From: Lyophyllum atratum
Taxonomy: Eukaryota; Basidiomycota; Agaricomycetes; Agaricales; Lyophyllaceae
DNA: 64,000 bases
NCBI GenBank assembly: GCA_014905825.1
Contig: JACGCN010000003.1
Span: 930,001 to 994,000, forward strand
Direction: 5' to 3'
Shown here: positions 51,134 to 63,700 of the stretch, piece after piece
How the letters are laid out: every line of letters begins with the position of its first letter
Numbering within the stretch: position 1 is the stretch's first letter
Translations under genes and position numbers: made by a program
The notes under the pieces: model-generated
The model's database searches: none
What the model saw: the letters and a program-made list of their open reading frames with translations, nothing else
What the model was told of the DNA's origin: nothing

Positions 51134-53116
51134 TCATTCCCGACGCTTTTCAAGCGTCCGATGACGACGCAGTCGCCCATCAGTATCCTCGAGACTCACC
51201 CGCAACGCGGGTGTCGCGACGCCGTTAATGACGACTTCATTTCTGGCAAAATCCAAGACAATGCCATTGGTGCGCATAAACGGCGTACCAATAATGACGT
51301 CGTAGCGATCAAAGTTCGCTACATCCATATACACGATACCCTTAAACCCAGGTAAAGCTACCTGAGCCTCGGTACCGAAGTTAACGGTAGCACGACTTCC
51401 AGTTGTACCCAACTGCAAGATAAGGGGATTGTCCAAGGTTTTAACCTTGATACCCGCCACTTGAGTAAATGCAGGAGTAATTCCTGTCGTGGTACTCCCA
51501 GAGTCCCACAATGTCCAGGCTTGATGTCCTCCGACATCAATATACGTCACGAGGCACTCCTTGTCTGCAGCAGAATGTACTGGGCGCTGAAGCGTCCCTT
51601 TCTGCAAGACAAGTTTGTAGCGACCAGCCGGTGGTCGCTGCACCTCCTCAGAAGGTGCCTCCATCATAGCGTACATTCGTTCGCTATCCGACGAACGAGT
51701 ATAAAACTCATTATCATATACTTCGACTTCCACAAGATCGTCGCTACCTTCAGAGGCAGCGTCCGATTCAGGACGGTCAGTGCCCCTTACATCGTCATCG
51801 TCATCCTCAGGAGCACTTATATGTTCCTGCTCGTCATCAGCATCGGCTAAATCATCCGGCGACGCAGTATGCGCCACTCGTACAAAGACACGGTTGCATC
51901 GGGGTTTGGTACACTCCTTCGAGAAGTGGCCTTTCTCGCCGCAATTGAAACAGCCATCGTCCTTACCATCCTGTCTAGGTTGGTAGGCGGGCCTGGCGTT
52001 ACCACCAATCCCGGGACGGGCCCCAAGCTCGTTATTCAACGGAGATGGTTTGAATGGTGCATTCACTCGACGATTATCGCCTTGCGGTCCCGCTCGTTTC
52101 GGCTGGTCCCGATAGTGATTAGGTGTAGGATACACCTGCTGTTTCACACCTGGCCGTAAGTCTCCAGCGCGCATAAATACGCGCTTGGTAGCTAGATGCT
52201 CAGGCTTTCGATAAGCCTGATTTCGAACCGGGGATTCCGATGCTCTACGAACATGAGGCTGTCCACGATAGTGCTCAGCCGTCTTCGTAGCGGCTTCGTA
52301 TGACTTAGAATAAGCCACAAAGTCATCGAGGGTGTTAACCTCGGGTGACAATCCATCGTTAAAGAGCTGCTCTCGCATAGTTGCGGGCAACCCAAATAGG
52401 AATGTGTCAATAATTGTGAGCTCGTCCGGGGGACGAGACATATTTTGACTGTGATCCAACAAAGCATCAACGAAGCCTTGTACACCAAGCGAGTTGGTGA
52501 ATCGAGTTGGGAAGAAGGCGCTTCTAGCGTCTTGCATAGTGGAAGTGTGGATAAACCGGTCATATAAACCGGTAATGACCAACTCGAAGGTCCACGTCTT
52601 GTGGTCCCGATTGACATGAATAACATGCCGGTTAAACCACTTGCGGGCTTCTCCATCCAAGAATTCGGATAGAATGAGAACCCGCTCTTGGTCGCGATCG
52701 GTTCCTCCGAACTGGTTGACAGCCAACATCACAACGATGTTGGTTAACCATTCTTCTAGGTCGCCAAATTTAGCAGACCCACTGTAAAGACCAATGGTCT
52801 TTCCGTCAGTCCTTCGGGCTTTAACGCCTTCGGGAATAGACATCCGAACGCCTAAGCGTTCGTAGATCAAAGACTTTAGTCTTTCATGCATGCGCTGCCG
52901 AACTGCACTCCTTCCGCTACGGGCGAATGTCGCTGAGGTAGCGGCATGGAAAACGCGCGTGCATCTACTGGTAGATGCCCTACAGACGGTTGGCTGCATG
53001 GTCACCCGGATCAGCCGTTTGACCACCTTGTGGCGGTACTGATACCATCCGTGGAGGCAGGTAGTCCTCCCGTTCCAATCTGGTATCGGCCGGCGGTGAA
53101 ACCGTCGGCGCTGCAA
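51134..53116 (-). pseudogene. gypsy-2 Gag capsid, zinc knuckle and protease
   Basis: Capsid: VRQRMHERLKSLIYERLGVR, LYSGSAKFGDLEEWLTNIV, DQERVLILSEFLDGEARKWF and FVDALLDHSQNMSRPPDELT. Zinc knuckle: CFNCGEKGHFSKEC, near residue 390. Acidic linker, then the protease AWTLWDSGSTTTGITPAF and YDVIIGTPFMRTNGIVLDF. The frame ends at a TGA (51134) that interrupts the polyprotein. Its first part overlaps the preceding frame by about 137 bp with an offset of one base, so either frameshifting or a mutation links them. Confidence 0.88.
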
Positions 53117-54590
53117 ACTGTACCGCTGGTGGACCTCGTGGCGCAGTGCTGCTGCGAGGTGGCCTTGGGACGAACAGCGTTCGCTCGTCTAAGTCCTCGG
53201 ACTTCACGCGCTGCTGCGTAGCAGTAGCTTTAAGACGTGCAAATGTCTTTCTATCGTGAACTACTGGCTCACTAGGTTGAGAGGCTACAAAAGTCTCTCT
53301 CATAACATCTCGGGGGCGTCCGCCCTCGAAGCGTATTCCCTGGTCATCAGTAGTACTGAATCCCATCTCGTTAATCTGGGAGTCCCGTATACGCTGACCA
53401 GCAATGCGATCATTCACGGTATCAAACATACCGGTACGGCCTCTAGCATCCGGGATTTGGATGGGAGCTACAGTCGAGGGCGCATTAAGCGTCCCGTGGT
53501 GGGTGGTTGGTGGCTCGAGAGACGAGTCACTCTCCGTCCGATTATCCATAGTCATTCCAACTGGGCGACTCGACGTCGTCCTATGAAGTTGTTCGCGCTG
53601 AGCGGCAGCCCGACGGGCGGCATACTGCTCACTGGCAACAGACGAGTCACTCTCCATCCGATGATCCATAGTTACTCCAACGGGGCGACTCGATGTCGTC
53701 CGATAAAGTTGTTCGCGCTGAGCGGCAGCCCGGCGGGCTGCATACTGCGCACTGGTTTCACCTGGCGCTTGCTGCTCGTTCAACCTTTCAAAGGCTGCGT
53801 CCAGCACCCGATCCGGTTGCATGACTGACGCAGTCGTATCACCTACCATCGGTAAGTGTGGAGGTGGATCCCGAGCCCGGGATCCATGTCGTTGCCGATA
53901 ACTCGGGGGATTAGTATCCCGAGCTTGTTGAGGCCCGGGTGATATCACTCGGGCGGGTCTGACCGGACTATGTTGAGGGGTAGGGGTTGCGGAACCCCTT
54001 TGCGACTTGCGCTCAAGCCGCCGAAGTAAATACTCCTCGGTTAATTGTTGTATCAACAATTTATATTGCTCACTAGCATTGTATCTATCACCATACATAA
54101 GGCGATGTTGTTCATACGAGGCGGAAAGCGTCTCAGCGGCAATAGTCCGCAATCTTTGAGCGCGATGCGCGCTCACTTGCGGTTGCTGCTGGAAGTAAGT
54201 GTCTATGGCCTGGTCCAGAACGATCTGTGCGGCGCGTTCGGCATCGACGTGATCGTCGTCCTCCGAGGTATCCAGGATGTGTTCGGGTGTCTCAAAGACA
54301 CCCTCATCCTCGAGCGCTAGGTCGCGCTCAATCGGATTGCGGTGGGCCGTGTACTGAGCTGGCAAATTGCCAGTTCCCACGGTCGCGATACCTTCCGTCG
54401 GGTCTGGGTTCCGAGACGGGTGATCTCGGGACTGAGTCGACTGTACAGCCGGCTCATGTCTCGAGGATCTTCGTCCAGGGGCCACATAGGCTCCTGGCGC
54501 AACGGGCAACGCCCCAGGCGCTGCCGGCTCGTCGTGGTTGGTGTCCAAGTTGTCGGGTTCAGGGTCAGACATGTTCTTGATCGAAGTCAT
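52980..54590 (-). pseudogene. gypsy-2 Gag N-terminal region with tandem protein repeat
   Basis: Starts MTSIKNMSDPEPDNLDTNHD (the second Met may be the true start). Mostly disordered, Pro/Arg/Ser-rich, with a helical part QLTEEYLLRRLERKSQ. It contains two tandem copies of a motif QYAARRAAAQREQL plus RTTSSRPVG, about 40 residues each (plus-strand 53510-53755). Ends GDHAANRL at 52980, just inside the next frame. Confidence 0.75.
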
Positions 54591-54700
54591 CCGGATTGGG
54601 TTAAGGGTGCCGGAAGAGTGTCGAAGGGGTTAAGATAAGATATGAGCGCCAGATAATAGAATAAGTGGATAGTTAAGCACTTTTGGGTAGCTTAAAAAAA

Positions 54701-54832
54701 TGTAGTGCGGGCGCTACGGAGGGATGCCTTGCGTTGCGTGGTAAGCTTGACCAATGGGTACTATTGCTATACACGAGTTACAAGGGCTTGTTTACATCTA
54801 TTGTACACAACCGTTTATATAGGCAGTGCCGA
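54701..54832 (-). repeat. 5' LTR remnant of gypsy-2
   Basis: 132 bp matching 7912-8043 with two C to T differences. Beyond 54832 the sequences diverge; the remaining 69 bp of the LTR are missing. The last bases to 54843 (TTTACA) could instead be a natural variant LTR end, since on the element strand they read TGTAAAG. Inside lies the 5' leader with a TTTTTTTAAGCTACCC stretch. Confidence 0.7.
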
Positions 54833-54836
54833 CAGT

Positions 54837-56032
54837 ACTTTACACTCCCCCACCTAGTCCAATCGGACTCCTAGGACTCCTAAGACTCCGATCGGACAGT
54901 CCTAAGACATCCTAGGAGTCTGATCGGACACTGGTTATGTACTTTATAAAAGATATTAGGTGCAATATCTACAACTTCTTGAGTAGGAATCCGATCGGAC
55001 TCCGATGAGACTCCGATCGGACTATGAGTCCACTTGCAAGATGATTTACAAAGGGAAATATATTGTTTGAACCTATCTAATACATGGATATTGACTACTT
55101 AAAAAAGAAGAACAAAAGGCCGCGCATGAATGCGCGGCTTTGGGGATGCGTGTCGGCGCGTCGCGAGTGGGTGGGTGACCCGGCCGTGGTCGACGCGGCG
55201 GACGTGCGCGGGGGGTGCGGTCCGGTGTCGTGTCGCGTCGCGTCGTGCTGCATGACATGGCGGTTGGGCGCATGTGGTGGCCGAGTTGCGCCGGTGCCGT
55301 GGTGGTGTGGTTGGGCGTGTGGGATGGCGCTGCGGGCGTGCGGTGTCGTGCCGTTGTGCGTGACGTGGTGGGGGGGCTCCTCGGGTGGCTGTGGCTATTG
55401 GCCGTTACAGTCGTCGGCGGTGTTGTTTTGGTGACGTGGGGGTGGGCGTCGGTGGTCCTGGGCGTTCGGGCGTGTCCTCATTTCGGTCGGGCGCGGGTGA
55501 CGTGGCGGTGTTGGTGGTGGGCGGCAACGGTGGTGGTGGTGGTTGAGGAGCAAACAACAACGAACATGATGTTGATGTTTCAACCATCATGTGACCTAGC
55601 GCACGGGCCCGTTGTCGAACATAATGAGTAGCCTTTGGTAGGACCACCTTGTAACGGCCCTATGGACTAGCGGTTTGAGCTGCTAACATAACATTGATTA
55701 GTCAGCACTTGCCAAAAATTGAGTGTTCGACTCTGGATATTGCTATCATTTTGTTACTGCTACTACTACAGTAATAATAATACTAGTAATCACTTCGGCT
55801 GTCAAACTATTACCTGGTTGTCCTAGGAGTCTGATCGGAGTCTGATAGGACAAAATCCTATCGGAGTCCGAGTCCAATCCGATGTCCAATCGGACTCCGA
55901 TAGGATTTTCTCGGACTCGGACTGTCCAAAGTCTATCATTTATTGATGATTTGTAGTACCAACTAGTCCGATCGGAGGCCTAGGATGTCCTAGGAGTCCG
56001 ATCGGATCCGATAGGATTAGGTGGGGGAGTGT
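54837..56032. mobile_element. Candidate non-autonomous element with CCGATCGGA subterminal repeats
   Basis: Inverted ends ACTTTACACTCCCCCACCTA (left) and its complement (right, ending at about 56032). Both ends carry many copies of AGTCCGATCGGA/CCTAGGAGTC-type words (54855-55025 and 55820-56010). The middle (55115-55560) is G-rich with GTGACGTGG motifs and no supported gene. No target duplication was identified. It separates gypsy-2 from gypsy-4 and abuts or cuts both. Confidence 0.5.
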
Positions 56033-56033
56033 A

Positions 56034-59000
56034 AAGTTTACCCCCTCCACCTCCGCCATACGTAGAAATCGTCGCCACTAGGAAGGCGCGATCTCTCCCT
56101 GCGGGATATGGCTCGTTAGGGTCTCGAGCTTTACACATAAAAGCTCATATCGGCGCCGTCGATCAGGCCCCCGTTCAGGGCCGATTGGATTCAGGCGCTG
56201 ATATTACCTTAATGTCCGAAGAATACTGGAAGTCTATCCCTGGATTACCAGCTCCTAAGGAGGGCATGCGCATTAAACTCTACCATCTTACCGGACATGC
56301 GAAAGTCTTGGGATATGTCACCACCACCCTGTACGCCGAATCAGCCGACCACCGTATGGTGAGCTTCGAACTAGAAGCATACATTGTCCGCGATATGAAA
56401 GTACCGCTGCTCCTAGGCAAAGACTTTCAGATCACTTACGAACTCGGACTCACTCGGCACGTTACTGGTCACTGCGAAGTAATAGTCGGAGATTCCGATC
56501 TTGTTATACCTGCCTCGTCGGCGCAACAAGTGGATCTTGGGCTCGAAATACGGAAAGCCTTCAAGGTTCAGTCCTTCGTACGCTCTAAAGCGGTGCGACG
56601 TGGTCGAGCTCGAGCCAAAGACTTCGGCCATACCGACCCTCCAGTCGTGGCGTCTGAAGATGTGCTCATCACAGCGGAATCTGTACATAACGTACCCGTG
56701 GACGCCCCTTTCGGGGAGAAGAAGGAGTGGCTAGTCGAAAAGGTTATCATCGGCGACCCTGGGATGGCTGTGCTTGCAGCCCCAACGACGTGGATTTCGG
56801 CGGGATTCCCTTATCTGCCCATTGCCAACCCGTCGAAGACTCCGTGGTATATCCGGAAGGGCGACATAGTAGGCTACCTTAAGAATCCTGAAGACTTCGC
56901 AGATAAACCTGCTACTCCGGAGGAATGGGATAAATACACAGCCTCAGCCGAAGCCTTGAAAACGGTCGTTGAGGGAACGCTCAGAGCTCAAGACCTCGCT
57001 AATGCCCAACCCTCCGACGCTCCGTCTGCGGAAGACCAATTAGCTTCGGACGACGCTTGGGGTCCGAAAACGACCGCCCTACCTGACGAACCGATGACCG
57101 GTGACGTCGCCGAACTCGTAAACCTTGGTCCTGATATTCCAGAGGATGTTAAACCGAAGCTAGCTGAGGTATTGGGTAAGCATCGCACAGCGTTCGGTTT
57201 AGACGGCAGACTAGGAAAGGTTGACGCCCGGGTAGACGTGCCATTGAAACCCGGGACCACCCCCATATCCGTGCCCATGTACGGCGCGTCGCCAGCTAAG
57301 CGAGAAGTCATCGAGAAACAAGTAAACTCATGGTTCGAAGCCAGAGTCATAGAGCCTTCTAAGAGTCCCTGGGGATTCCCAGTGGTAGTCGTTTATCGTA
57401 ACGGCAAACCGCGCCTAGTGGTTGACTACCGCAAACTTAACGCGCAGACGGTGCCGGATGAATTTCCTATTCCTCGACAATCGGAAATCATCCAGGCGCT
57501 GTCTGGAGCCCAAGTCCTTTCGACTTTTGATGCCCTTGCGGGATTCACGCAGTTGGAAATGGCCGAGTCGGCGAAGGAATGCACCGCTTTCCGTTGCCAT
57601 CTCGGGCTTTTCCAGTTCAAACGTATGCCTTTCGGCTTGCGGAACGGACCATCCATCTTTCAACGTGTTATGCAAGGTGTTTTAGCCCCGTTCTTATGGC
57701 TGTTTACCTTGGTGTATATCGACGACATAGTGGTGTTGTCAAAATCTTGGGATGATCACTTGGTTCATCTGGATAATGTGCTAGGCGCTATTGCGGCTGC
57801 CGGCATCACCCTATCTCCCCCGAAATTTTTCGTCGGTTACGCGTCCATTCTGCTTTTAGGACAGAAAGTGTCCCGCCTCGGCCTTTCTACACATCAGGAG
57901 AAGGTTAGCGCTATCATTGACCTAGCGAGGCCCCGATCCATGGCAGATTTACAGAAATTCCTCGGTATGGTTGTATACTTCTCGTCATACATCCCTTTCT
58001 ATTCCTTTATGGCCGCTCCGCTTTTCGCCCTGCTGTGCAAGGGCGTCCAATGGACTTGGACCGCTGAGCACGAAATAGCGTTTGACCAAGTCAAGAACGC
58101 TCTCTCTAGTGCCCCGGTGCTAGGGCATCCCGAACACGGTCAGCCTTATCGTCTCTATACCGATGCTTCCGACTTCGCGCTCGGCGCCAGTCTTCAGCAA
58201 GTACAGGCCATAGCGGTTAATTTGAAGGGGACTCCAATGTACAACCGCCTCTGTAAGGCTTGGGATGCGGGGGCGGACGTCCCCAGCCTCGTGCCGGTAT
58301 TGTCGAAGGACGTCGACGAGGGACTTACTACCCGTACCCCTTGGGGTCTCACGCTCGACGACACAGTTGTACGCGTTGAACGCGTCATATGCTATTGGAG
58401 CCGAACTCTTCACCAAGCAGAACGGAATTACAGTGCTACGGAGCGAGAGGCCTTAGGCGCTAAGGAAGCCCTCGTCAAGTTCCAACCATTCATTGAAGGC
58501 GAAACCGTTATCTTAATTACGGATCACGCCGCATTGCAATGGGCCCGTATCTACAAAAACACCAACAGGAGATTGGCTGCGTGGGGGGCAGTATATGCCG
58601 CGTATCCAGGGCTAAAGATCGTGCATCGCCCGGGTCGGATTCATTCGAACGTCGATCCTTTATCCCGACTACCAAGGATTCCGCAGCACAACTCTCCTTT
58701 GAGAGACGATATTCTCCCAATCATTCCCGATGAGGAGGCTCAGAACATCGCTCAATCAGCGGAAGACGCAGGTTCTCATGCTCCAGCCAAGAAAGCCGCC
58801 TTTACAGTTTGGTGGTGGGAAGATATCATTGACAAGGAAAGCCATCCTATACAAACGCGTAGCGCTACCAAACGAGTCGCTCGTGAACCGCCAGGCCAAG
58901 GAGAGGACCTTTCCTCTGAGGCTACAGGCGGCCGAGTTAACCCATCTAGCGTCCCCGCTGGAGCCGAGTCGGCAGAATCAGACGATCTACCTAACCCGTC

Positions 59001-60669
59001 TAGCGTCCCTGCTGGAGCCGACTCGGCAGAATCGGACGATCTGCCTTTCCCAAATAATGACCCTTGGACTTACCCGACGGGAGTGAAACCGCCGGTCGAA
59101 GAACCAGAAGACAATTGGTCCAAGAAATCGCATTTGCTCATTTCCATGAATCCCGAAATGATCAAGAGATTCGCGCAGGCCTACAAGGACGATCCAGCAT
59201 TTAAAAATAATTACATAGAAGAAGTTCCGAACCCGAACAAGGTCCTCACGCCATCGCGATACCAAAAGGGGAGTAACGGCCTCCTATATTTCATCGACGC
59301 CGACTGGAACGCCAGACTATGCGTACCAAAGGGAGAAGTTAACTATGTTCTTCGGTGGATACATGAATCCCCTTTTGAAAGTGCCCACGCCGGACCTCGA
59401 AGGTTCCTGGCGAGGCTCAAGGAACTCTTCTTCTGGCCCCGCATGTTTGCCGATGTTCACGAGTACACAGCGTCATGCGACATCTGTCAAAAAATCAAAA
59501 CGGATCACCGTCGCCAGATGGGTGGCCTGCGACCTGCGCACGTACCCGCTAGACCCTTCGCTACCGTCTCCTTAGACCTTATCACTGGCCTCCCTCCTTC
59601 TGGGGACTTGAAATACACCGCTATACTAGCGATTATCGACAAACTGACCAAGTACACCCTCTTCATCCCGACCCACGAAGAACTTTCGCAGGAAGGATTC
59701 GCTAAAATCTTTGTCAAACGTGTCGCCAATGTGTATGGACTGCCCGAACGCATAATTGCTGACCGAGATCGCCGTTGGTCAACGGCCTTCTGGCGCTCAG
59801 TCGTAGAAAGTTATGGCAGTGTTATGGCTCTGTCTTCGGCTCATCACCCTCAAACGGACGGACAGACGGAAGTGCTGAATGCCATGATTGAACAAATGCT
59901 GCGCGCTTACGTTGCCACAGATCGTTCGTCCTGGGCTCAGTGGTTATCTGCCTTAGCTCACACCTACAATTCCTCCGTCCATTCCTCAACCTCTTATTCA
60001 CCAAATTTCCTGCTCATGGGTTACAAACCGCAAACTACCGCGGGAGTTGTGGCGCCACAAAACGATCCAGTCTCACATCCTTTCTTGCCCAGCCAAAAGG
60101 GAGAAACTTTTGTTGAAGAAATGGAACTACATCGTAAAAATGCTCGCGACTCCGTTGTCCGAGCCCAAGAATGTCAAGCCCGTGCTTACAACAAAGGGCG
60201 ACGACCCATAGTCGAATTCGACTTAGGTGACTGGGCTCTGGTCAATCCTCACTCTCTCGAGCTAGTCGACGTCAAAGGTACCGGTCGTAAACTTATACAA
60301 CGCACAATCGGCCCCTTTGAAGTCCTTGAGAAGGTTAACCCTATGGTCTACCGGTTACGACTCCCCGACACATACCCCATGCACCCCGTATTCAACCTAC
60401 AACATCTACGGCGTTATACGCCATCTGACCCTAAATTTGGAGAGTGATCCACGCTCCCTCCCACTCGCGACTTCCTAGCCACGGAAGAATATGAAGTCGA
60501 AGCCATATTAGGCCATCGAATTGATTCACGAAGAAAAGCCAATCGGAGAATGTACCTTATCCGCTGGAAGGGATACGACCCTACAGAGGATAGCTGGGTA
60601 TCCGAATACGACCTTAGAAACGCGCCTGCCTTGAGGCGCGAGTATCACGCGATGGCGAGTCTCACGTGA
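56034..60669 (+). pseudogene. gypsy-4 Pol (protease, RT, RNase H, integrase, chromodomain) with one in-frame TGA
   Basis: Open from PPPPPPYVEIVATRKARSLP. Protease: GRLDSGADITLMSEEYW near 56185. RT: PWGFPVVVVYRNGKPRLVVD, TFDALAGFTQLEM and the catalytic LVYIDDIVVLSKS near 57715. RNase H: YRLYTDASDFALGASLQQVQ, an insert, then VICYWSRTLHQAERNYSATE and LITDHAALQW. A spacer carries a duplicated NPSSVPAGA(E/D)SAESDDL. Integrase: HAGPRRFLARLKELFFWPRM with CDICQKIK, VSLDLITGLPPSG, IADRDRRWSTAFW and [23 protein letters not shown] at about 60445 follows SDPKFGE. The same frame continues STLPPTRDFLATEEYEVEAI and MYLIRWKGYDPTEDSWVSEY (a chromodomain) to 60669. A CGA to TGA change would explain the stop. 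Confidence 0.92.
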
Positions 60670-60782
60670 TAAATGCCCGGATAATTCCGTGCTTATGGCC
60701 AGTTGTTACTGGCTGAGCTTCAATCTTAACTTTCCCCACTCCCCGACTATCTAGCCTCGCGGATTTCTACGCGGCGCCTAAC

Positions 60783-63700
60783 GTGGACGACTCGTTACAG
60801 TTCGATATCCACCCTTTCTCCCAATACAACGGCTGGACTCTTAAGGAACAATACCTCGCATGGTCTCCTAACTCTACCATCATCGCTTTCCTCCCGGGTG
60901 TCGCTCCTCCCGGTCACTCTACTATCCCGTCTACTAACATCCGGCAACGACGATTCGACGGGTCGTTAGGGCATTTTGATTGGACGGTAGCACCCAAATG
61001 GCGAGCGAACGTATCTGGAGGGCGCTCTGCTTACGTCCCAAGATAGGCTACGAACGTCGCGAAGAGATGCCGGAGTACGAATTCCTGACAAAACAATGGA
61101 TATCGCTAGACCAGGACACGGGCTGTTTCAGGCCGGAATATTTAGACCGCCTACGGGCTCGTGTGGCGGACCTCGATCGGCAGATAGCCTCCTGCAGTGA
61201 CGAAGTACGCAATGCCTACATCAGGTTCTGGGACCTACGCCCTCGCGACCCCAAGCCGTCTGACGTAGAATCCCTGGTGCAAGCGAAGACCTGGGCTGAC
61301 GCGGTAGACCAGGGCGCTTCAGTATTGCGAGGCCTCAAGGAGAAAGCCGCTTGGCTCGAATTCACACACAGGCTGTCGACGGAAGAGTGGAACGCCTCCA
61401 TAGCTCGAGTACGAAGCATGGGAGTTCCTTCAGCATCCGACGACTACTTTGGGGCATGGATAAATGGCAGATGGACAACCCAGTCGCTATGGCTGCTCAG
61501 CCAAGCTATCCCATGCTTCGTGGCCCATCTCTTAGATGAGGATGAGATCTACTTCGACCCTTACCCCGACCCCCCCCCCGCCCTCACCGTCAGTGGTGGG
61601 AAGGAACCGACGCTGAAGCATTGTCGAAGGAGCGTCACCCCTACGACCACGTCGCCTTAAGGAACCTTAGTTCGCGGGCCTTTTACCACCCTCCTCTTTT
61701 CCCTCAACTTCTTCCGCAGGCTACACCCGAGTTCCACCGCGCCTCCTTCCCTCCGAATCAACGATGGAGGGGACCGTTAGTGGGGTACTCGGATTCACCG
61801 CCGCCTCCCTCGCCGATCCGTGGAAATTCCCCACTCCTCGAATTGCCCCTTGAAGAACCCTCGGGACCCCAGATCAGTCCTGACTGCGAGGCCGCTCCTC
61901 TAGAGCGTGTCCAGCTTTATTCTGATCGGGAACCGTGGATTAAGCCGCCGGCGCTGTTCAACAACAGACCTAATGGCTCGTGGAGTCGATGGATCACAGA
62001 CGATTGGGAAGTTTGCACGGAGGTTGGAAGGAAGAACCCGGAAGTAGAGGGGTATGACTACAGCGCGTATGACCGCCATAATCAACGGAGGATTCATTAC
62101 GATACCATGCCTCCCCCTCCGTCCGGCACAGTCGGGGAAGGTAAATACGGTCGTCCAGCTCCTAGATCGCGTTACCAGGGGCTAGCAGGTGAGGTCGTCG
62201 GATCCCGATGGCTTTATCACAGTGCGTACCCGGCGATGTCCGACCTCCCTGTACGGATCCCAGAACCGCTCGCGTCCGATCTACCTCCCCGTCCTAGCTT
62301 AGATGTCATTGCTTTAGTCCCCTCCTCGAGCGAAGGAGTGCCCGTCGATACGCCATTGAGTGGACAAAACGCTCAAGGAGGCGGCGACGCGGAAATGGAA
62401 GATTTCGCTTTGTCCTTTGGTTCGTCGCCAAGGGCTTCCCCTGTCCGCACCACTCCGACTACTCCAGTCCTTGCGGCTTCGTCCTATCTGCGCTCCACCG
62501 CCTTTCCGACGTCGACGACTTGGGAAGTGATAAAAGATAGTCTCTTGAGCCTAGCGGTGGATCGGCCGGATATTCACCTCCTGAGCATCGCCCTGACGAT
62601 TGATCGGGCGACAGCGAGTACCGACTTCTGCCATACGGTCTGGATCTCAGCATCCTCAGAGGACAGCGCGCCGTTTAGCCTATGTGGGACCTACTTCCGG
62701 AGGCCCTTTAGCTACTCTGCAGTGGGCCACGAGGGTTGACTTTGAGCGAGCCTTTGCAGCGGCAGTACATTTGTGGGCCGCCCCTGTCCAACCAGATCCC
62801 GTCTCCCCTGCGTCGCCTCGCAGTCCCATGCAAACAGATCAATGGTCACCCCCTCCCCTGCGAATCCCTGAGGCCGTTTCTCGCGGGCGTTCTCGGGGGC
62901 CCCAGAGCGGACGGTTCCCTTCCGACGGAGGGTACTTGCGACCTAGAACTTTACGATCGCGCAGCAGATCGCGTTTGTCACCTTTGTACGGGGCAAGGCG
63001 CTCGAGAAAAGGGAAAGAACGTACCAGCTCCGACTTTCCTCGGGCTGTAAGACGCGGAACTGATTCCCGCAAGCGGTCTCAATCTCCTTTCCGTTCTCGC
63101 AGGTCGCCGTCCCCTTATACGGGTCACAGGCGCCAGCTTAGCCCGGGTTGCCATTGGTCGCCATCTTCCTCACGTCGTCGATCACCGTACCTCCGGTCCC
63201 GCTCCTACCAACGCTCCCCCTCACCGGAAACGTCGACACGCGAGACCATCCGCTCTCGTCGTTCGAACACCTCCTCAGTCCCGTCTTCTGCCATAGCGGC
63301 GCCCTCAGTTCCAGTGCCTGGAACGCCGGAGTTTGGTGTATACCTCGCTGAGTTGGTCGCCCGCACGGTCGTGACGATGGCGCAATTCCCGCTGGGGGGC
63401 ATATCCCGGTCGACCTCCGAAGGAACGTCTGCGTTGCCGGTAGCCTCTCCCGCGATCTCATCGGATGCAGTAGCTTCGGGCTCCTCTACTCGCGTACCAT
63501 TGGTCCCTCCTGCAGTGCCTACTCCTCCCCCACGCCCTCTAATGTCGCGCTTAATGGATCCTTCTCCCCAGAGGCCTTTGCACGATTGCCTGTCCAGCAC
63601 AGTGCCATTGGCCGCGCGCTTCCAAACCGCGAGCACACTTGGCTGCCAGGATGGGTGTCGGACTGGCGCATCGCCTCTCGCAAGGTTACTCCGCGCCTGT

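Larger units (their letters stand above)
7912..54843 (-). mobile_element. gypsy-2: Ty3/gypsy retrotransposon with chromodomain, heavily interrupted
   Basis: A minus-strand gypsy element. Its own sequence is left in three pieces: 7912-9038, the 13 bp 37149-37161, and 45006 to about 54843. The rest of the span is younger inserts (gypsy-3 at 9039-37143 and hAT-2 at 37162-45005, plus their target duplications). Order along the element: 5' LTR remnant (right), gag, zinc knuckle, protease, RT, RNase H, integrase, chromodomain, third ORF, 3' LTR (left). It carries several in-frame stops and frameshifts and is dead. The left LTR abuts the MULE gene, but no matching target duplication was found at the right end, so that side is probably rearranged or truncated. 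Confidence 0.8.

Noticed and set aside
52980..53116. Programmed frameshift between two gypsy-2 gag frames
   Set aside because: The element has several other inactivating changes, and the join lies before the capsid instead of at gag-pol; a mutation is the simpler reading, so it is not reported as recoding.
54701..54843. Complete 5' LTR of gypsy-2 with a 5-bp target duplication
   Set aside because: Only 132 of 201 bp match the other LTR, and the outer flank does not repeat the sequence before 7912.
55084..55647. Open frames of 80-138 codons in a G-rich stretch
   Set aside because: The base composition lacks stops in several frames at once on both strands; no conserved segment is visible.
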